NCBI GenBank assembly: GCA_030040415.1
Contig: JASHTT010000287.1
Coordinates: 1-6,728, forward strand
Reading direction: 5' to 3'
From: Streptosporangiaceae bacterium
Lineage (GTDB): Bacteria > Actinomycetota > Actinomycetes > Streptosporangiales > Streptosporangiaceae
DNA: 6,728 nt
Positions 6,011 to 6,728 of the stretch are shown here, piece by piece. A program made the translations under genes and the position numbers. The notes below the pieces were generated by a model that worked only from the letters and a program-made list of their open reading frames with translations, ran no database searches and was not told the DNA's origin. The first letter of the stretch is position 1. Every line of letters begins with the position of its first letter.

Positions 6011-6016
6011 TACCCT
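6011..6016 (+). promoter_or_regulatory. -10 element for rid-hisF, placed for a leaderless transcript
   Basis: TACCCT ends exactly 6 nt before the GTG at 6023, so transcription would begin on the start codon. No clear -35 hexamer is seen; ACGATC (5988-5993) is at the right distance but poor. The element shares the preceding bases GCCGA with the kinase -10 element at 5037. If real, it supplies hisF independently of the hisH-hisA promoter. Confidence 0.5.
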
Positions 6017-6022
6017 GGATCC

Positions 6023-6448
6023 GTGGCTGGCGGGAGCGATGTCCGGAAAGTGTCGAGCGGCGCGATGTGGGAGCCCATCGTCGGCTACAGCCGTGCCGTA
6101 GCGGCCGGCGACTTCGTGTTCGTGACCGGCTGCACATCGATCGACGGAGCCGACTTCGTGCACGAGGGAGACGCCTACGCCCAGACCATACAGGCCATCG
6201 GAAACGTGCGGACGGCGCTGGAGAAGCTCGGTGCGGGCCTTTCTGACGTGGTGCGAACCCGCATTTACGTGACCGACATCAGCAGGTGGGCGGAGTACGG
6301 CCGGGCGCACGGCGAGGCGTTCGCCGGTGTCATGCCCGCGACGTCGATGATCGGGGTTAGCGCGCTCATCGACCCGAGGATGCTGGTGGAGGTCGAGGCT
6401 GTCGCTTACCGGCCGGGAATCGGCGCAGGCGCCGGGACGAGCGAATGA
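6023..6448 (+). CDS. Rid-family (YjgF/YER057c/UK114) protein lacking the catalytic arginine
   Basis: This 141-residue protein has the chorismate-mutase-like Rid fold, normally a homotrimer. RidA itself hydrolyses reactive enamines and imines such as 2-aminoacrylate. Family landmarks are WEPIVGYSRAVAAGDFVFVTG (start of the fold, 16-36, shown here without gaps from W16), the helix around NVRTALEKLGAGLSDVV (61-77), RTRIYVTDI (78-86), and the VEVEAVAYR end strand (122-130). Where E. coli RidA has PARS with catalytic Arg105, this protein has PATS (105-108), with Thr at the arginine position. Deaminase activity is therefore doubtful, and it fits the arginine-lacking Rid groups. The GTG start at 6023 follows a -10 element by 6 nt with no Shine-Dalgarno sequence. 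The stop overlaps the hisF ATG in ATGA, so the two are translationally coupled. I recall Rid genes beside hisF in other actinobacteria, which suggests an ancient association. Confidence 0.9.
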   Translation: MAGGSDVRKVSSGAMWEPIVGYSRAVAAGDFVFVTGCTSIDGADFVHEGDAYAQTIQAIGNVRTALEKLGAGLSDVVRTRIYVTDISRWAEYGRAHGEAFAGVMPATSMIGVSALIDPRMLVEVEAVAYRPGIGAGAGTSE

Positions 6449-6728
6449 CAGTTGCCGTTCGGGTCATCCCCTGCCTCGATGTGGCGGCCGGCCGTGTCGT
6501 CAAGGGGGTACGGTTTCGCGACCTCCGGGACGCCGGTGACCCGGTGGAGCTAGCCGCCGCCTACGACGAAGAGGGCGCCGACGAGCTCACGTTCCTGGAC
6601 ATCACGGCTTCCAGCGACGAGCGGGAGACCATGTACGACGTGGTCCGGCGGACCGCGGAGCAGGTGTTCATCCCGCTGACCGTCGGCGGCGGCGTGCGCA
6701 GCACGCGCGACGTGGACAACCTGCTGCG
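6445..6728 (+). CDS. hisF: Imidazole glycerol phosphate synthase, cyclase subunit (3' end outside window)
   Basis: HisF is the TIM-barrel cyclase that uses ammonia delivered from HisH to turn PRFAR into imidazole-glycerol phosphate and AICAR, the latter feeding purine synthesis. Ninety-four codons are visible. Landmarks are VIPCLDV (7-13) with catalytic D12, GRVVKGVRF (16-24) with K20 matching the conserved lysine near the ammonia-tunnel entrance and active site, DELTFLDITASS (46-57), and the phosphate-binding TVGGGVRS (79-86). The second catalytic aspartate lies beyond the window. The ATG overlaps the Rid stop codon (ATGA), and a weak GGGA lies 7 nt upstream. The frame is intact to the last base. 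HisF is separated from its partner hisH by hisA, the kinase and the Rid gene. Confidence 0.97.
   Translation, partial: MTVAVRVIPCLDVAAGRVVKGVRFRDLRDAGDPVELAAAYDEEGADELTFLDITASSDERETMYDVVRRTAEQVFIPLTVGGGVRSTRDVDNLL

Overview
This window is a stretch of a high-GC actinobacterial chromosome (roughly 70% G+C by eye) carrying most of a histidine biosynthesis cluster. Actinobacterial origin is suggested by strong G/C third positions, frequent GTG starts, GTGA/ATGA stop-start overlaps, leaderless-type promoters, and a his gene order (hisD-hisC-hisB, hisH-hisA/priA, Rid-like gene-hisF) familiar from that phylum. The genus cannot be told from the sequence.

Layout: 1-537 is the 3' end of hisD. It overlaps hisC (534-1625), which overlaps hisB (1622-2215), so these three form a tightly coupled unit ending at a candidate hairpin (2224-2242). 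Next comes a two-gene insert: an EthD-like gene on the minus strand (2251-2565) and a DHRS1-like short-chain dehydrogenase on the plus strand (2639-3460). They diverge from a 73-bp gap in which two candidate -10 elements overlap on opposite strands. hisH (3577-4200) and hisA/priA (4217-4939) follow as a second unit with good Shine-Dalgarno sequences and probably their own promoter. A second insert is a monocistronic APH-like small-molecule kinase (5049-5906). After it lies a short minus-strand relic (5897-5995) resembling the N-terminus of an actinobacterial protein family. The window ends with a Rid-family gene (6023-6448) whose stop overlaps the start of hisF (6445 to the window end, incomplete).

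How the genes work together: HisB makes imidazole-acetol phosphate, HisC transaminates it, and HisD carries out the final oxidation of histidinol to histidine. Upstream in the pathway, HisA isomerises ProFAR to PRFAR, and HisH with HisF converts PRFAR to imidazole-glycerol phosphate and AICAR. Both inserts fall between his transcription units, and each downstream block (hisH-hisA; rid-hisF) appears to have its own -10 element, so the pathway should still be expressed.

The main non-routine observations are the contrast between his genes (Shine-Dalgarno or overlap-coupled) and three leaderless-looking accessory genes, the overlapping divergent promoter, the Rid protein lacking the catalytic arginine, and the gene relic. 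I saw no CRISPR array, tRNA, rRNA, insertion sequence or convincing undescribed defence or metabolic system. All functional names come from motif recognition by eye, without database searches.
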